Origin: Phycisphaeraceae bacterium
GTDB lineage: Bacteria > Planctomycetota > Phycisphaerae > Phycisphaerales > UBA1924
DNA length: 64,000 bases
Reading direction: 5' to 3'
Assembly (NCBI GenBank): GCA_019636555.1
Contig: JAHBXH010000001.1
Location: forward strand, 3,072,928-3,136,927
A program made the position numbers and the translations under genes. How positions within the stretch are numbered: position 1 is the stretch's first letter; every line of letters starts with the position of its first letter. The notes below the pieces were generated by a model. That model was not told the DNA's origin. It saw nothing but the letters and a program-made list of their open reading frames with translations, and did no database searches. Positions 54,986 through 64,000 of the stretch are shown in pieces.

Positions 54986-55490
54986 ACGGCCGGACTTTTT
55001 CGAGAAGTTTCGGACCGATTCCTCGAACCCGATCGAGGTCTTTCACCGCTTTGTACCGACCGTTCTTCTCGCGATCTTCCACGATGCGTGCCGCCAGGCC
55101 GGGCCCGATTCCCGGGAGCGATTCCAATTCCGCAGCCGTCGCCGTGTTGACGTTGATCGGCCCTTTCTTCGCGCTCGCGACCGGCTCTTCCTTGACCGGC
55201 GATGCTTGCAATTGCGTCATGACCGGCGCATCGCGAGGAGGCAATTCGGTCACGATCGGCTTCGGCGACGAAGCCCGTCCCGGCTCAGGCTTCGCCGCAG
55301 CCTGAACCTCAGCTTTGTGCTCACTCGCGAGAACGGGCTGAATCGGTGGCGGCGTCCCCGCCGGGACGCGGCGTGCCGAGACCGACCACGCGAGTCCGAC
55401 GGTCGCGGCACCAACAACCAATCCGGCCCCGATCCAGCGGACAGGTCCATAGGTCCAGTCTTCGATCACGTCGGTCGGCTTTCCGCCCAT
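54969..55490 (-). CDS. ComEA-like helix-hairpin-helix protein
   Basis: The 173-residue product has an N-terminal membrane helix (WIGAGLVVGAATVGLAWSV), a Pro/Ala/Glu linker, and a C-terminal pair of helix-hairpin-helix motifs (INVNTATAAELESLPGIGPG and DLDRVRGIGPKLLEKVRPFV). This is the layout of ComEA, which binds incoming DNA at the membrane during transformation. The mfd frame overlaps its 3' end. With comF at 36159 it hints at natural competence, but comEC is not in the window. Confidence 0.85.
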   Translation of the reverse strand: MGGKPTDVIEDWTYGPVRWIGAGLVVGAATVGLAWSVSARRVPAGTPPPIQPVLASEHKAEVQAAAKPEPGRASSPKPIVTELPPRDAPVMTQLQASPVKEEPVASAKKGPINVNTATAAELESLPGIGPGLAARIVEDREKNGRYKAVKDLDRVRGIGPKLLEKVRPFVVVD

Positions 55491-55515
55491 GGCCGAAAAG
55501 AATACCGAATTGTGA

Positions 55516-57336
55516 CTACAGCGCGGGCGCCTTGCCTTCCCGCAGCGTTTGGAGCAGTTGCGCCAGCCTCTGCCCGGAGGCCTTGGGCGCTCCCGCCGTG
55601 TTCAGGATGCCGCCGAACGGCATTTCGGGCGACCGCGCGCTCGGCGGAGCGTCGGCCAAGTCCTGCCAGCAGATGCTCTGCACGCTCGGCTTTGAAACTA
55701 GTATCGAAATGACGTCGGCCAGCCAATCGGCCTGCACACCTTCGGACCAGGGGGAGCGCCAGCGGCCCGCAGCGTGCTCTCGCGCGGAAATGACTACCTG
55801 CTCGTCCTCGTCAGCCGCGGTTTTCGTGTCGGAAGCGGAAATCGAAATCGGAGCGCTCGGCGCGCCCACCGCGGTGATGTGCAATGGGCGCTCCATCGCC
55901 GCGTAGCGGTCGATCAGGCTCGAGATCATCATCAGATCGCGCGCCGATTGCCCCGAAACTGGCGCGCCGATTTGCAGCCGCAGGCCCAGCCCGTCCACGC
56001 CCAGCCCCAGGTTCAGCACGCTCTCGGCGTAGAAAGTCGGGGGCAAACTCTTGCGGTCGTGTGCGAAGTACTCACCCCAGGGCTCCTGAATCTCAACGAG
56101 GATTTTCCCCTGCGGATGGATCTTCTTTGTCAACAGGATGCAGACCTTGGTGAGATCCATGATCTGTTCGTAGCTCAACTTGACGTTCGAGTTGACATGC
56201 AGCCCGGAGCACACCGTCCAGCGCGTCACCGTTCGCCGGTAGCGCGTTACGACCTGCGTGATGTGCTCAACCATCATGTCGCGAAGCGTTTCGTAATCGT
56301 TTTCCCAGATGTAAATCCATTCGGGCAAGCACGCGGCTCGCAAGTCGAGAATGGGACCGGCGTTCACTGTCTTCTTCGCGTTGCGTACCGCCCATTCGAT
56401 CCAGCGATCGGTCGCGCCGAAGCTCAGTTTTCCTTCAACGGGTTCGAGGTCGCTCCATCGAACCGGCATTTGCAAGAAATCGAAAGCCGTCGCCGCCTTG
56501 ACGAGAGGCTCCGAAAACTGCCCGGGGTTGATTGCGATGCCGATCTGCGGCGCGCCCGGGACCACAGCGGTTCCCATTCCCGGCACAACCACGTGCTGGC
56601 CGGCCGGCGGCGGATCCCCGATCAGCTTCGTGTAGCGCGCCTTCGCGTCTTCGAAGACCTGACCGGTCAGACGCCCGGGCATCTCGCGCATCGCGTTCAT
56701 CAGGCTCAGCTTTTCGGAAACGTCGAGGGCGATGGCCAGCGCTTCCCAGGCGAGCTTGTCGGCCCACGCACGGGCGCTCGGCTGAGCGGAACCTCCGGCC
56801 GAAACCGAACCGGACCGGTCCGCGACCAACGCTTCACCGAACTTGAGCCGCGCCGCTTCGAGCTGGACGAGCGCGGGGTGATCGGGCGCAAGCTCGAACA
56901 TTCCCCACTCCTCCAGCTTGTTGAGGGTGAGCATGATGCGGTGGCGCGCAAGTTCAAGGCTGAGCAGGTACGGCTCCTCCCGCTTGGGCAGGAAGCAAGT
57001 CCGCAGCATCAACTGTCCGAGCGAAGGCACCGGTGCCGGGAGCCCGGGCACACCGGGTGAGGGGGGTGAGGGGGGAACGGCGGGTGGCGCCGGCACATCC
57101 ACAAGCAGGCTGATGCCCGCGGCCTCGGGACCCTGCTTGGTGCAGATGAGCAAGCCGTTCTCGAAGCGGATTTCCGCCTGAGCCGGCATGTCGTCATTCC
57201 CAATGAGATGCTCGCCGCGCAGCTCGAAGCTGGTTCTCGGGAGTCCTGCGGAATCGAAGACGGCAAAGCTGAACATTCCGGCGCAGGCTCCCGCTTTCTT
57301 CGTTCGGGTGAAACGAGCGAGGAGTGTACGTCGCAT
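55516..57336 (-). CDS. GH10-like protein lacking catalytic glutamates
   Basis: The C-terminal 350 residues resemble a GH10 (xylanase) barrel: MPVRWSDLEPVEGKLSF early, WTVCSGLHVNSN where the acid/base sits, HITAVGAPSAP where the nucleophile sits, and SICWQDLADAP near the end. In active GH10 enzymes these strands carry WNVVNE and ITELD; here both glutamates are absent. The first 250 residues hold a beta-rich domain and a Pro-rich linker. No signal peptide is obvious. It may bind carbohydrate or have another role. The ATG at 57336 is the start; one 20 codons later is as good. Confidence 0.65.
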   Translation of the reverse strand: MRRTLLARFTRTKKAGACAGMFSFAVFDSAGLPRTSFELRGEHLIGNDDMPAQAEIRFENGLLICTKQGPEAAGISLLVDVPAPPAVPPSPPSPGVPGLPAPVPSLGQLMLRTCFLPKREEPYLLSLELARHRIMLTLNKLEEWGMFELAPDHPALVQLEAARLKFGEALVADRSGSVSAGGSAQPSARAWADKLAWEALAIALDVSEKLSLMNAMREMPGRLTGQVFEDAKARYTKLIGDPPPAGQHVVVPGMGTAVVPGAPQIGIAINPGQFSEPLVKAATAFDFLQMPVRWSDLEPVEGKLSFGATDRWIEWAVRNAKKTVNAGPILDLRAACLPEWIYIWENDYETLRDMMVEHITQVVTRYRRTVTRWTVCSGLHVNSNVKLSYEQIMDLTKVCILLTKKIHPQGKILVEIQEPWGEYFAHDRKSLPPTFYAESVLNLGLGVDGLGLRLQIGAPVSGQSARDLMMISSLIDRYAAMERPLHITAVGAPSAPISISASDTKTAADEDEQVVISAREHAAGRWRSPWSEGVQADWLADVISILVSKPSVQSICWQDLADAPPSARSPEMPFGGILNTAGAPKASGQRLAQLLQTLREGKAPAL

Positions 57337-57442
57337 CGGCCGCGACTCGCGAGATTTCCGGCGTGTAACCTTTCGGGTTCCCAGCCCCGCCGCCAGTCGG
57401 GTATTCTCCCTTCACTGCACGATTCTGCCTCCCACCGCTTTC

Positions 57443-58405
57443 ATGCCACATTCAACGGAACGGCCTGTTACCTGCACCGACCTCGATCTTCCCGGCAAAC
57501 GCTCGGGCAAGGTACGCGACGTCTACGACCTGCCGCCGGACTCGATGGGGCCGCGGCTCTTGATCATCGCAACGGACCGGATCTCGGCGTTCGACGTCGT
57601 CATGCCGACGCCCCTCGCCGGCAAGGGCGTGATCCTCACCGAACTCTCGACTTTCTGGCTTCGAATGATCGCCGAAAAGGGGCTCGCGCGAACGCACTTG
57701 ATTTCCTCGGAAATCGCCGGAATACCCGACGAGGCATTTCGAGGCTCGGGGTTGAAGCCCTCCGACCTCGAGGGACGGAGCACCATCGCACGAAAGTGCA
57801 GGGTGATACCGATCGAATGCGTCGTCCGCGGCTATTTGGAAGGTTCGGGGTGGAAGGAATACCACGAATCCGGGGCGGTCTGCGGCGTGCAGCTTCCTTC
57901 CGGGCTGCGTCAGTGCGATCGGCTTCCCGAACCAATATTCACGCCGGCCACGAAGGAAGAATTCGGGAAACACGATGAAAACGTGACCTTTGATCGCGCT
58001 GCCGAGCTTGTGGGCAGGCGGGTTCTCGAAACTTTGCGCGATACTTCCATCAGGATTTATCTCGCCGCCAGCGAGCATGCCGCGGCACGTGGAATTCTCA
58101 TCGCGGACACGAAGTTCGAGTTCGGTATCCCGCTTGGGACGGATGGGGAACCGACCGACTCGAGCCCGATGCTCGTCGACGAAGCGCTTACCCCCGACAG
58201 CTCGCGGTTCTGGCCGGCGGATCAGTACGAGCCCGGACGCCCCCAGAAGAGCTTCGACAAGCAGTTTCTTCGCGAGTACCTCGAAACTCTCGTGGATTCC
58301 GGAACATGGAACAAGCAGAGTCCCGGACCCCAACTTCCGGCGGAGGTCGTCCGCGGCACAATCGGCAGATATCGTGCGGCGCTCGAGGCCCTCAAACGCT
58401 CATAG
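57443..58405 (+). CDS. purC: Phosphoribosylaminoimidazole-succinocarboxamide synthase
   Basis: PurC joins aspartate to CAIR with ATP in purine synthesis. The 320-residue product has KRSGKVRDVYDL, LLIIATDRISAFDVVMPTPL, VIPIECVVRGYLEGSGWKEY and ADTKFEFGIPL, all family signatures, and LVDEALTPDSSRFW near residue 225. It is of the longer form, as in many planctomycetes and eukaryotes. The ATG at 57443 gives the conserved N-terminus; the longer frame is rejected. Confidence 0.95.
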   Translation: MPHSTERPVTCTDLDLPGKRSGKVRDVYDLPPDSMGPRLLIIATDRISAFDVVMPTPLAGKGVILTELSTFWLRMIAEKGLARTHLISSEIAGIPDEAFRGSGLKPSDLEGRSTIARKCRVIPIECVVRGYLEGSGWKEYHESGAVCGVQLPSGLRQCDRLPEPIFTPATKEEFGKHDENVTFDRAAELVGRRVLETLRDTSIRIYLAASEHAAARGILIADTKFEFGIPLGTDGEPTDSSPMLVDEALTPDSSRFWPADQYEPGRPQKSFDKQFLREYLETLVDSGTWNKQSPGPQLPAEVVRGTIGRYRAALEALKRS

Positions 58406-58413
58406 GTCCAAAC

Positions 58414-60405
58414 TTATTTCTGCTCGAGTTCTTGGACATTCTGCCGCGACTTCCGCTTGCGATAGTCCTCGATCATCGCGCGATGCTCCGCCATCCCCGG
58501 CGGCTCGACAAAGAGATTGTCGAACCTTTCGCCGTTGACCGCGAGGCTCTTGTCCTGCGGATCGCGGAACCGCTCGACCACGAGGTCGTAGGCAAACCGG
58601 CGGAGGTCGTCGGGCGCTGCCTTAAAGACCGCCGCGGCCTCGTCGAGCCCGAGCATGCTCATGAACTGCACAAACGTCGCTCCCGCCTGAATCCGGAAAT
58701 CCGGCTCCATGATGTCCATGCGGGCGTTCGCGGTGTCGACGGCGCTGGCGTTGCGCTGATTCTTCATGAAGTACGCGTGCGACTGCGCCGCGTAATCCAT
58801 CTGGCTGCGGAATTGCTCGTCGTCACCCGCGAGCAGCGCCGTGAACGCGCCGATCAGGGACGCCGTCACTTCGGAAACCGCAACATTGGGTGATCGCTGG
58901 CGATCGGCGAGTTGGGCCTGAACGAAGTCCTCGAGCGGCACGCTGAACTTGCGGGGCCGGTCCGGATCGTTCAGGTTCATCCCGCCCCATGTGGCGAGGT
59001 GGCGGTAGTACTTCTCGGCCACGTCCTTCATGCCCAGCCGGTAGAAATACAGGATGACGTCGGTGAAGAAGTTCTCGTATCCGGCGGCATACATGGTGTA
59101 CGCACGATCCGCGGTGTCCCACTTGCTGCGCCCCACGAGCTCCTGCATGATGTCGGCGTACGTTTGCGCAAAGCTCGGATCGGGAATCTCGAGGTACATT
59201 TCGGCGGCGCCGACGTTGAAACCCAGATAGTCAAAGTAGATCTGCCCGTAGCGATACAGGTCCTGAACGGCCTGGATCACGATGCGATCGGTGTTGGTGA
59301 AGTCAAAGTCTTTTTCCGATCGTGCCGTCGCGCGCAAGAGACCTCGCTCGACCCCCTGCGCCGACCAGTAGAGCGCGTGCGATGCGGGGACGCGCCAGTC
59401 GATCGGCCCGTACTTCCGCACGAAGCGGATCATCTGGCCCGGCTCCATGTTGTAGCTGGTTTCGAGGATGTACCGGCGAGCGAAAGGCAGGTACGCGTCC
59501 CACGCGGACTTGAGCGCCGGGTCGCGTACGAGCGCGAGCATCGCCTTCATGCGAGCGCTCATGGATGCTTCGGCGATCTTGCCGCTCGACGAACGGAGCA
59601 CGGCCTGGATCAGCTCGTAGCGCCGGAGCAACGTCATGACGTTCTCCGCATTTGCCTGCGAATCGGAACCTATCGCCCCGTGGTCGCCGACATCTGCCAC
59701 GATCCGATCCAAAAGCGTTTGGACCGATGGGGTCTTCTCGATGACCGCGCTCAGATCGCGCGGCGCATCGGCGATCGGCTGAAGGAATGCGACCGTCTGT
59801 TCGATCGCGTGCTCGCGCGAGCGATCCTTGAAGTCACGCGCGGGAGGCTGCCCGAGTACGGTGGTCCACTCCTCGGCCAGTTTCATCTTGTAGTAGCGAT
59901 TGGCATCATCGGTGATGCCCCCGATCTTGTGGAGGAAAATCCAGGCGAGCTCCTTGTGCAGGAGCATGTCGTTCGGGTTCGCGACGATGCCCTTGTTGCG
60001 CAGGAGCTGGATGCCTTTCTGAACCCAGTACCAGCGTTCGGCGCGGGTCTGCGTCGAAACCGAGATGTTGTACGCCATGTTCCAGGCGTGAAAGACCCAC
60101 ACGCGCGGGAACCGAGGCTGGAGCCGGGTGATGGCTTCCGCCAATTGATTCAGCTCGAAGAACTTGCCTTCCTGCTTCAAGTCGTTCGCCCGGATCCAGA
60201 GGAAATTGACGAACACGCCGCGGAACGCGCCGAGCGCGATCCCGAGCGCCACTTCCGGCGGCTGCCCTTCCTCGACGCGATCGGTGTACGCCAGCTTGTT
60301 CCGGCTCGCGACCGACGCCATCTGAACCGAGAACACGACGCTTCCCGCCGCGGCGAGCAGAACGCAGAGAAGGGCGACGATCTTGGCTGGTGTGAACCGT
60401 GTCAT
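58414..60405 (-). CDS. Large membrane-anchored helical protein of an ABC operon
   Basis: The 663-residue product has one N-terminal membrane helix (IVALLCVLLAAAGSVVFSV) and a long soluble helical domain rich in Trp and Tyr, with repeats that resemble TPR-like pairs (NQLAEAITRLQPRFPRVWVF). It is probably periplasmic. It starts 19 bases after the permease, so it belongs to the same transcript and may be a substrate-handling partner. I do not recognise the family. Confidence 0.65.
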   Translation of the reverse strand: MTRFTPAKIVALLCVLLAAAGSVVFSVQMASVASRNKLAYTDRVEEGQPPEVALGIALGAFRGVFVNFLWIRANDLKQEGKFFELNQLAEAITRLQPRFPRVWVFHAWNMAYNISVSTQTRAERWYWVQKGIQLLRNKGIVANPNDMLLHKELAWIFLHKIGGITDDANRYYKMKLAEEWTTVLGQPPARDFKDRSREHAIEQTVAFLQPIADAPRDLSAVIEKTPSVQTLLDRIVADVGDHGAIGSDSQANAENVMTLLRRYELIQAVLRSSSGKIAEASMSARMKAMLALVRDPALKSAWDAYLPFARRYILETSYNMEPGQMIRFVRKYGPIDWRVPASHALYWSAQGVERGLLRATARSEKDFDFTNTDRIVIQAVQDLYRYGQIYFDYLGFNVGAAEMYLEIPDPSFAQTYADIMQELVGRSKWDTADRAYTMYAAGYENFFTDVILYFYRLGMKDVAEKYYRHLATWGGMNLNDPDRPRKFSVPLEDFVQAQLADRQRSPNVAVSEVTASLIGAFTALLAGDDEQFRSQMDYAAQSHAYFMKNQRNASAVDTANARMDIMEPDFRIQAGATFVQFMSMLGLDEAAAVFKAAPDDLRRFAYDLVVERFRDPQDKSLAVNGERFDNLFVEPPGMAEHRAMIEDYRKRKSRQNVQELEQK

Positions 60406-60423
60406 GGTGGAAGGCCACTCTCT

Positions 60424-62391
60424 CTAGTTACCCGAGTAGATGGCGAGTTCGCGCGAGCGGAAGATCAGCGACCCGATGACGAACAAAATGACGACCAGCA
60501 GAATCAGGAGAACTCCCCCGGTCGCGACGCTCGACCACGGCAGAAGGACCCCGTCCACGAGCCGCTGCGCCGGGCGCAGATCGGCATAGAACCGGAACGG
60601 TGCTGAAACACCGTTCGCGATCTTGTCGATCACCCAGAAGAACGCGATGTCGTGACCCTTGTTGTCCGTAATGTTCCAATTCTCGAGAGCATTCTGGATA
60701 AATCCAGCACTCTCGGCGACGAGGAATATCCCGAAGGCCGTCAACGTCGCCACGGAGAATGACAGGAAAGTGCCGGCGAAGACCCCCGCCATGGCCACGA
60801 ACGCCGTCTTCAACCACAACACGGCGAAGACCCGGATGAAGTTCACGCGGTAGCTGCCCGCGGCATACGAGACTTCCAGGGCGTCGAGCGCGAAAAATGT
60901 CGCGCTCGGGTTGGGAATCCGATTGAAGAAATCACCGTTGACGATGCTGACGATCAGCACGCCTTCGTCATTGATCACGCTCGGACTGAGCGTGATGCTG
61001 TGACTCTGCGCGAGCGCGACTTTCTCGACGACGGAAGTTCCGTTGGCGGGAAAGAGAAACGTGAGAAGATACTGGAGATCGGGCCGGTTGCTTCCCGACT
61101 CGGGGCGGAAACGCAAAATGATCGGCACGCCGCGGTCTCGGGCGCTCTTGAGACCCGTGAACGCGAACACGCGGTCACGCCCGGGCTCGATTGTCCGATA
61201 CTCGATATTGATCGCGCGGATCAGATCCGCCCGCGCGCCCTCGCGGTCGGCCGGGTCGGAACCGAAATTGGGCCGGTTGTGCTGCTCGGCCTTGACTCGT
61301 GCTTCGACACTCTCGGTGATCGCCTTTTCGTCCAGCGCCGGCAGTTCGGGATACTCGGTGACGCGCGCGGTCAGCACCTGCGTCTCCAGAATGCGACGAT
61401 CCGGCGACATGATCGTCCCGTCCGAAGTCACAAAAGCTTCTCGTTCGCCCTGCGCGGGGCTTGCCCGCAGGTATTCGGTGAACAAAAAGACCGCGCACCC
61501 GGTGACCCCGAGCAAGACCGCCGAGAGCGTCACCACGCCGAGCCATTTCCCGAGCACGTACTGCCACGCAGCAACCGGCTTGGTGACCGTTTGCCAGATG
61601 ACCCGGTCCCGCTGCTCGGTCGCGACCGTGTATACCGAGAAAAGCACCGTCAAGACCGCGATGATGGTGTAGGAGAGCCCCGTGCCATACTGAAGAAAGC
61701 TCTGCACCCGATAGCGAAGGGCCTGATTCGGATCGAGCAGCAACGGCAGCGCCGCCAGGAGCAGAACCAGCAACACGACAAAGACCGCGGATATCTTCAT
61801 TCGAACGGCCTGATCGAGCGTGTTCCTTGCGATCGAGAAGACCTGGTGCGGCGCAGAAAGCAGAACGCGGCACGCCGCAACCAGCGCGAGGAAAACCGCC
61901 CAGAGGGCTCCCGCCCCGATGACAAAGAGCACCCACGTCCGGATAGAGGGGAAGAGCGAACCTGCAAAGAACGCCCCTACGAGCGCGAGAGTGATCGCCG
62001 TGTAGGAAAGCCCGAGCCCGAGCCAGATGACGAGGATCGCGAACAGCGCAGCGCCGACGACCGGAGCGATGATCTGCATCGTCTCCGCCTTGCGCGCGAG
62101 AACCGAGTTGATCGCTCGCACCGCCATCTGTGCGTTGGAATCTTCCGCCGTCGGGATGTCGTTCTTGACAACCGGGCTCGATTCTCCACCGGCGCCGGAA
62201 TCGACGGCGGCCGGTGATTCTTCCGGAGGCGGCGCTTGGTATTCGAGCCGGGGCGCTTCGATCTTGTGCAAGACCGAATAGGTGATCAGCCCCGAAAGAC
62301 AGGCGAACGCCACGACTCCCGTCGCGATCAGCTTGAACAGCTTCGATTTTTGAAGCCGGTCGAGTGCGCGGATGCGTTCCCCGAACGTCAC
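60424..62391 (-). CDS. ABC-2-type permease
   Basis: The 655-residue product has one helix near residue 20, several near 110-180 and 205-300, and a cluster near 530-650. A large soluble loop (about 310-520) lies between them. This fits an ABC-2-type exporter permease with an extracytoplasmic domain. The GTG at 62391 overlaps the ATPase stop codon (GTGA), so the two are coupled. The cargo is unknown. Confidence 0.8.
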   Translation of the reverse strand: MTFGERIRALDRLQKSKLFKLIATGVVAFACLSGLITYSVLHKIEAPRLEYQAPPPEESPAAVDSGAGGESSPVVKNDIPTAEDSNAQMAVRAINSVLARKAETMQIIAPVVGAALFAILVIWLGLGLSYTAITLALVGAFFAGSLFPSIRTWVLFVIGAGALWAVFLALVAACRVLLSAPHQVFSIARNTLDQAVRMKISAVFVVLLVLLLAALPLLLDPNQALRYRVQSFLQYGTGLSYTIIAVLTVLFSVYTVATEQRDRVIWQTVTKPVAAWQYVLGKWLGVVTLSAVLLGVTGCAVFLFTEYLRASPAQGEREAFVTSDGTIMSPDRRILETQVLTARVTEYPELPALDEKAITESVEARVKAEQHNRPNFGSDPADREGARADLIRAINIEYRTIEPGRDRVFAFTGLKSARDRGVPIILRFRPESGSNRPDLQYLLTFLFPANGTSVVEKVALAQSHSITLSPSVINDEGVLIVSIVNGDFFNRIPNPSATFFALDALEVSYAAGSYRVNFIRVFAVLWLKTAFVAMAGVFAGTFLSFSVATLTAFGIFLVAESAGFIQNALENWNITDNKGHDIAFFWVIDKIANGVSAPFRFYADLRPAQRLVDGVLLPWSSVATGGVLLILLVVILFVIGSLIFRSRELAIYSGN

Positions 62392-63671
62392 GGGCTTTGC
62401 CTCCCCGTCGAATCGCCTTCTTCGCCCGTGAGACGCGAAATGATGTCGGTGTCGACCGCTTCCGGAGGCCTACCTGGCTTTGTGTTCGGTTCGGATCTCG
62501 GCTCGGCCGGCTGCTCTGCGCGCGTCGGCAACGACGGTCCGTGCTCCGACGACTCTGACGACGTCAGCGCACCGATGATGTCGGCGTCCGGCCCGCTCGG
62601 GCGAACTTGCTCCGCACGCACGGCCGGGTGAACAACGGCGGCCGCGGGAGGTTCTGGCGCGGACTGCGCGGTCAACTGCTCGATCAATTGATCGCCCGAC
62701 GCGCGCGATTCTTCCCCGAGCAGGAACGCCGCGGTCGGGCCTCCCGACTGAGCGCCCGATGTCGCGACATGACTCGATCGCGCCTTCTCCACGATCTGAA
62801 GAAAATATTCTTCGAGCGATTGGCGCGGATGCGAAACGCGGCGGATGCTCTTGCTCCCCGCCGTCCGCCGACGGATGACCGCGTCGATTTCCGCGACGGT
62901 GTCTTCGTCGAGCGTGTCGGTTTCGATCGTGGTTCGATCTTCGACTTCAAGAAGCGAGTCGCAGGTGCCTTCCTCGCGCTTCTGGCCGCCGTACAGCACG
63001 ACCATCCGGTGGACGCAATCCTCCACGTCCGCGAGCAAATGGCTTGAAAGCAGGATGGTTTTGCCCCGCCGGCCGAGCTCGATGATCAGGTCTTTGACCT
63101 GGCGCGTTCCGACGGGATCGAGACCGGTCGTGGGCTCGTCGAGCACGAGAAAATCGGGGTCGTTGATCAGCGCCTGCGCGATGCCGATTCGCCGCTGCAT
63201 CCCCTTCGAATAGTCGCGCACCGGGCGGAACTGAGCCCCCGCAAGCCCGACCATGTCGATCAGTTCATCGATGCGTCGCTGCCTCGTGCGGTAGTCGAGC
63301 TGAAAGAGCTTCGCGTAGTAGTTCAGCGTCTCACGGGCATTCAAGAACTGGTAGAGGTACGACTCTTCCGGCAGGTAACCGATGCGCCTCTTCACCGCCA
63401 CGTCCGTCGGCGGCTTCCCGAAGACCGCGATCCTGCCGCTCGTCGGGCGGAGAAGCCCCAAGATGATCTTGATCGTCGTCGATTTGCCGGATCCGTTCGG
63501 CCCCAGCAACCCGAACACCTCGCGCGGACGGATCTCAAACGAGAGATTCTCGACCGCCCGCGCGTTCTGACGCAGCCAGAAGTCCTTGAAGACCTTCGTC
63601 AGGTTCTGACAAAGAACAACCGGACGCCCGCTGGCGGCCTGACTCTCGGCGGTGGACTGAGAAACAACCAT
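62388..63671 (-). CDS. ABC transporter ATP-binding protein
   Basis: The 427-residue product has Walker A GLLGPNGSGKSTTI near residue 54, the signature DYSKGMQRRIGIAQAL near 153, and Walker B FLVLDEPTTGLDP near 174. The core is of the CcmA/NatA exporter type. A 180-residue Pro/Ser/Glu-rich C-terminal extension follows the standard domain and looks disordered. It is coupled to the permease by a four-base overlap and starts 14 bases after the partial gene at the window edge. Confidence 0.92.
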   Translation of the reverse strand: MVVSQSTAESQAASGRPVVLCQNLTKVFKDFWLRQNARAVENLSFEIRPREVFGLLGPNGSGKSTTIKIILGLLRPTSGRIAVFGKPPTDVAVKRRIGYLPEESYLYQFLNARETLNYYAKLFQLDYRTRQRRIDELIDMVGLAGAQFRPVRDYSKGMQRRIGIAQALINDPDFLVLDEPTTGLDPVGTRQVKDLIIELGRRGKTILLSSHLLADVEDCVHRMVVLYGGQKREEGTCDSLLEVEDRTTIETDTLDEDTVAEIDAVIRRRTAGSKSIRRVSHPRQSLEEYFLQIVEKARSSHVATSGAQSGGPTAAFLLGEESRASGDQLIEQLTAQSAPEPPAAAVVHPAVRAEQVRPSGPDADIIGALTSSESSEHGPSLPTRAEQPAEPRSEPNTKPGRPPEAVDTDIISRLTGEEGDSTGRQSP

Positions 63672-63685
63672 CGCGTCCTCCGGCG

Positions 63686-64000
63686 CTATTGAGCGAAGCT
63701 CGAATTCGGCGTCGTGTTGAACTCCGTCGCGCGCTGGAGGGCTTCTCGTTGCGCGCGAGCATCCTGTGCCGCTTTCAGGCGTTCCGCGGTCTCACGCTTC
63801 TTCGCCAGGTCGAAATCTTCGGTCAATTGCACTTCGAGTGTGCGGACATTCTGGGGGACAACCAGCAGCTGAACACTGTCGCGATCCAGGAATGCGCTCA
63901 GCGCATCGGTCCACTCGCGATTCAGCATGACGCTCGGGTTCGAGCGATACTGCGTGAGTTTCGCCCTGAAGTTCGCGAGTTCTGCGCGGCGCTGATTCAC
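63686..64000 (-). CDS. C-terminal part of a coiled-coil protein, possibly SPFH/HflK-like
   Basis: The gene is cut by the window edge; 104 codons are seen and the true start lies beyond. The segment is charged and helical (AERLKAAQDARAQREALQRA near the end), with YRSNPSVMLNREW and VQLLVVPQNVRTLEVQL before. The NPxVxxxRxW pattern is like the C-terminus of HflK/HflC-type SPFH proteins, but this is only a suggestion. It is the first visible gene of the ABC operon. Confidence 0.5.
   Translation of the reverse strand: MNQRRAELANFRAKLTQYRSNPSVMLNREWTDALSAFLDRDSVQLLVVPQNVRTLEVQLTEDFDLAKKRETAERLKAAQDARAQREALQRATEFNTTPNSSFAQ

Overview
The window is a high-GC bacterial chromosome segment that most resembles a planctomycete of the class Phycisphaerae. 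The evidence is indirect: a 16S rRNA gene with no 23S or 5S next to it, several membrane proteins carrying the short CxxC zinc ribbon common in that class, a McsA/McsB protein-arginine kinase pair, LPS-type KdsA in an organism using GTG and TTG starts freely, and intergenic dispersed repeats of a type I associate with planctomycete genomes. No phage, transposase, CRISPR array or tRNA gene was recognised. Most of the segment looks like core chromosome.

Layout. 0-11.4 kb (+ strand): ftsK, a secreted protein of unknown function, folP, trxA, a Gfo/Idh/MocA oxidoreductase, an S1-like ribosomal protein, a zinc-ribbon membrane protein and dut. 11.4-13 kb (-): a cupin and two tandem paralogues of unknown function. 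13-18.6 kb (+): trpG/pabA, kdsA, phoU, small proteins, and a second zinc-ribbon membrane protein with a perfect inverted repeat over its start. 18.7-23.6 kb (-): a TylF-type methyltransferase and a four-gene operon for a PaoABC-like exported molybdenum hydroxylase plus a small Cys-rich protein. 23.8-28.6 kb: a glycosyltransferase-like protein, a divergent OsmC/TetR pair and a secreted GH13 enzyme with an inserted domain.

28.6-34 kb is the only accessory-looking stretch. It is visibly poorer in GC, full of simple and dispersed repeats, and carries a zinc-ribbon membrane protein, an HNH-like protein and two damaged secreted-protein genes, one ending in a microsatellite-encoded poly-Phe tail. 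34-36.2 kb (-) is the lone 16S rRNA gene with a long leader. 36-45 kb (mostly -): comF, mcsB, mcsA, rpmB, a DegT-type aminotransferase, an unusual dnaA with a possible origin upstream, and a GNAT protein. 44.3-48 kb (+): an exported protein, rpmA and a GH3 beta-glucosidase.

48-64 kb: an ethylene-receptor-like membrane protein that ends in a PAS-like domain without a kinase, an ArsR regulator with a near-consensus promoter and overlapping operator, a DUF1428 protein, mfd, a ComEA-like protein, a GH10-like protein lacking both catalytic glutamates, purC, and a minus-strand operon of an ABC ATPase, an ABC-2 permease and a large membrane-anchored helical protein, preceded by a partial gene at the window edge.

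The best leads are the ethylene-receptor-like protein at 47992-48906, the four-gene molybdenum hydroxylase operon, and the dnaA/origin region. All calls come from reading the sequence; no database search was run.
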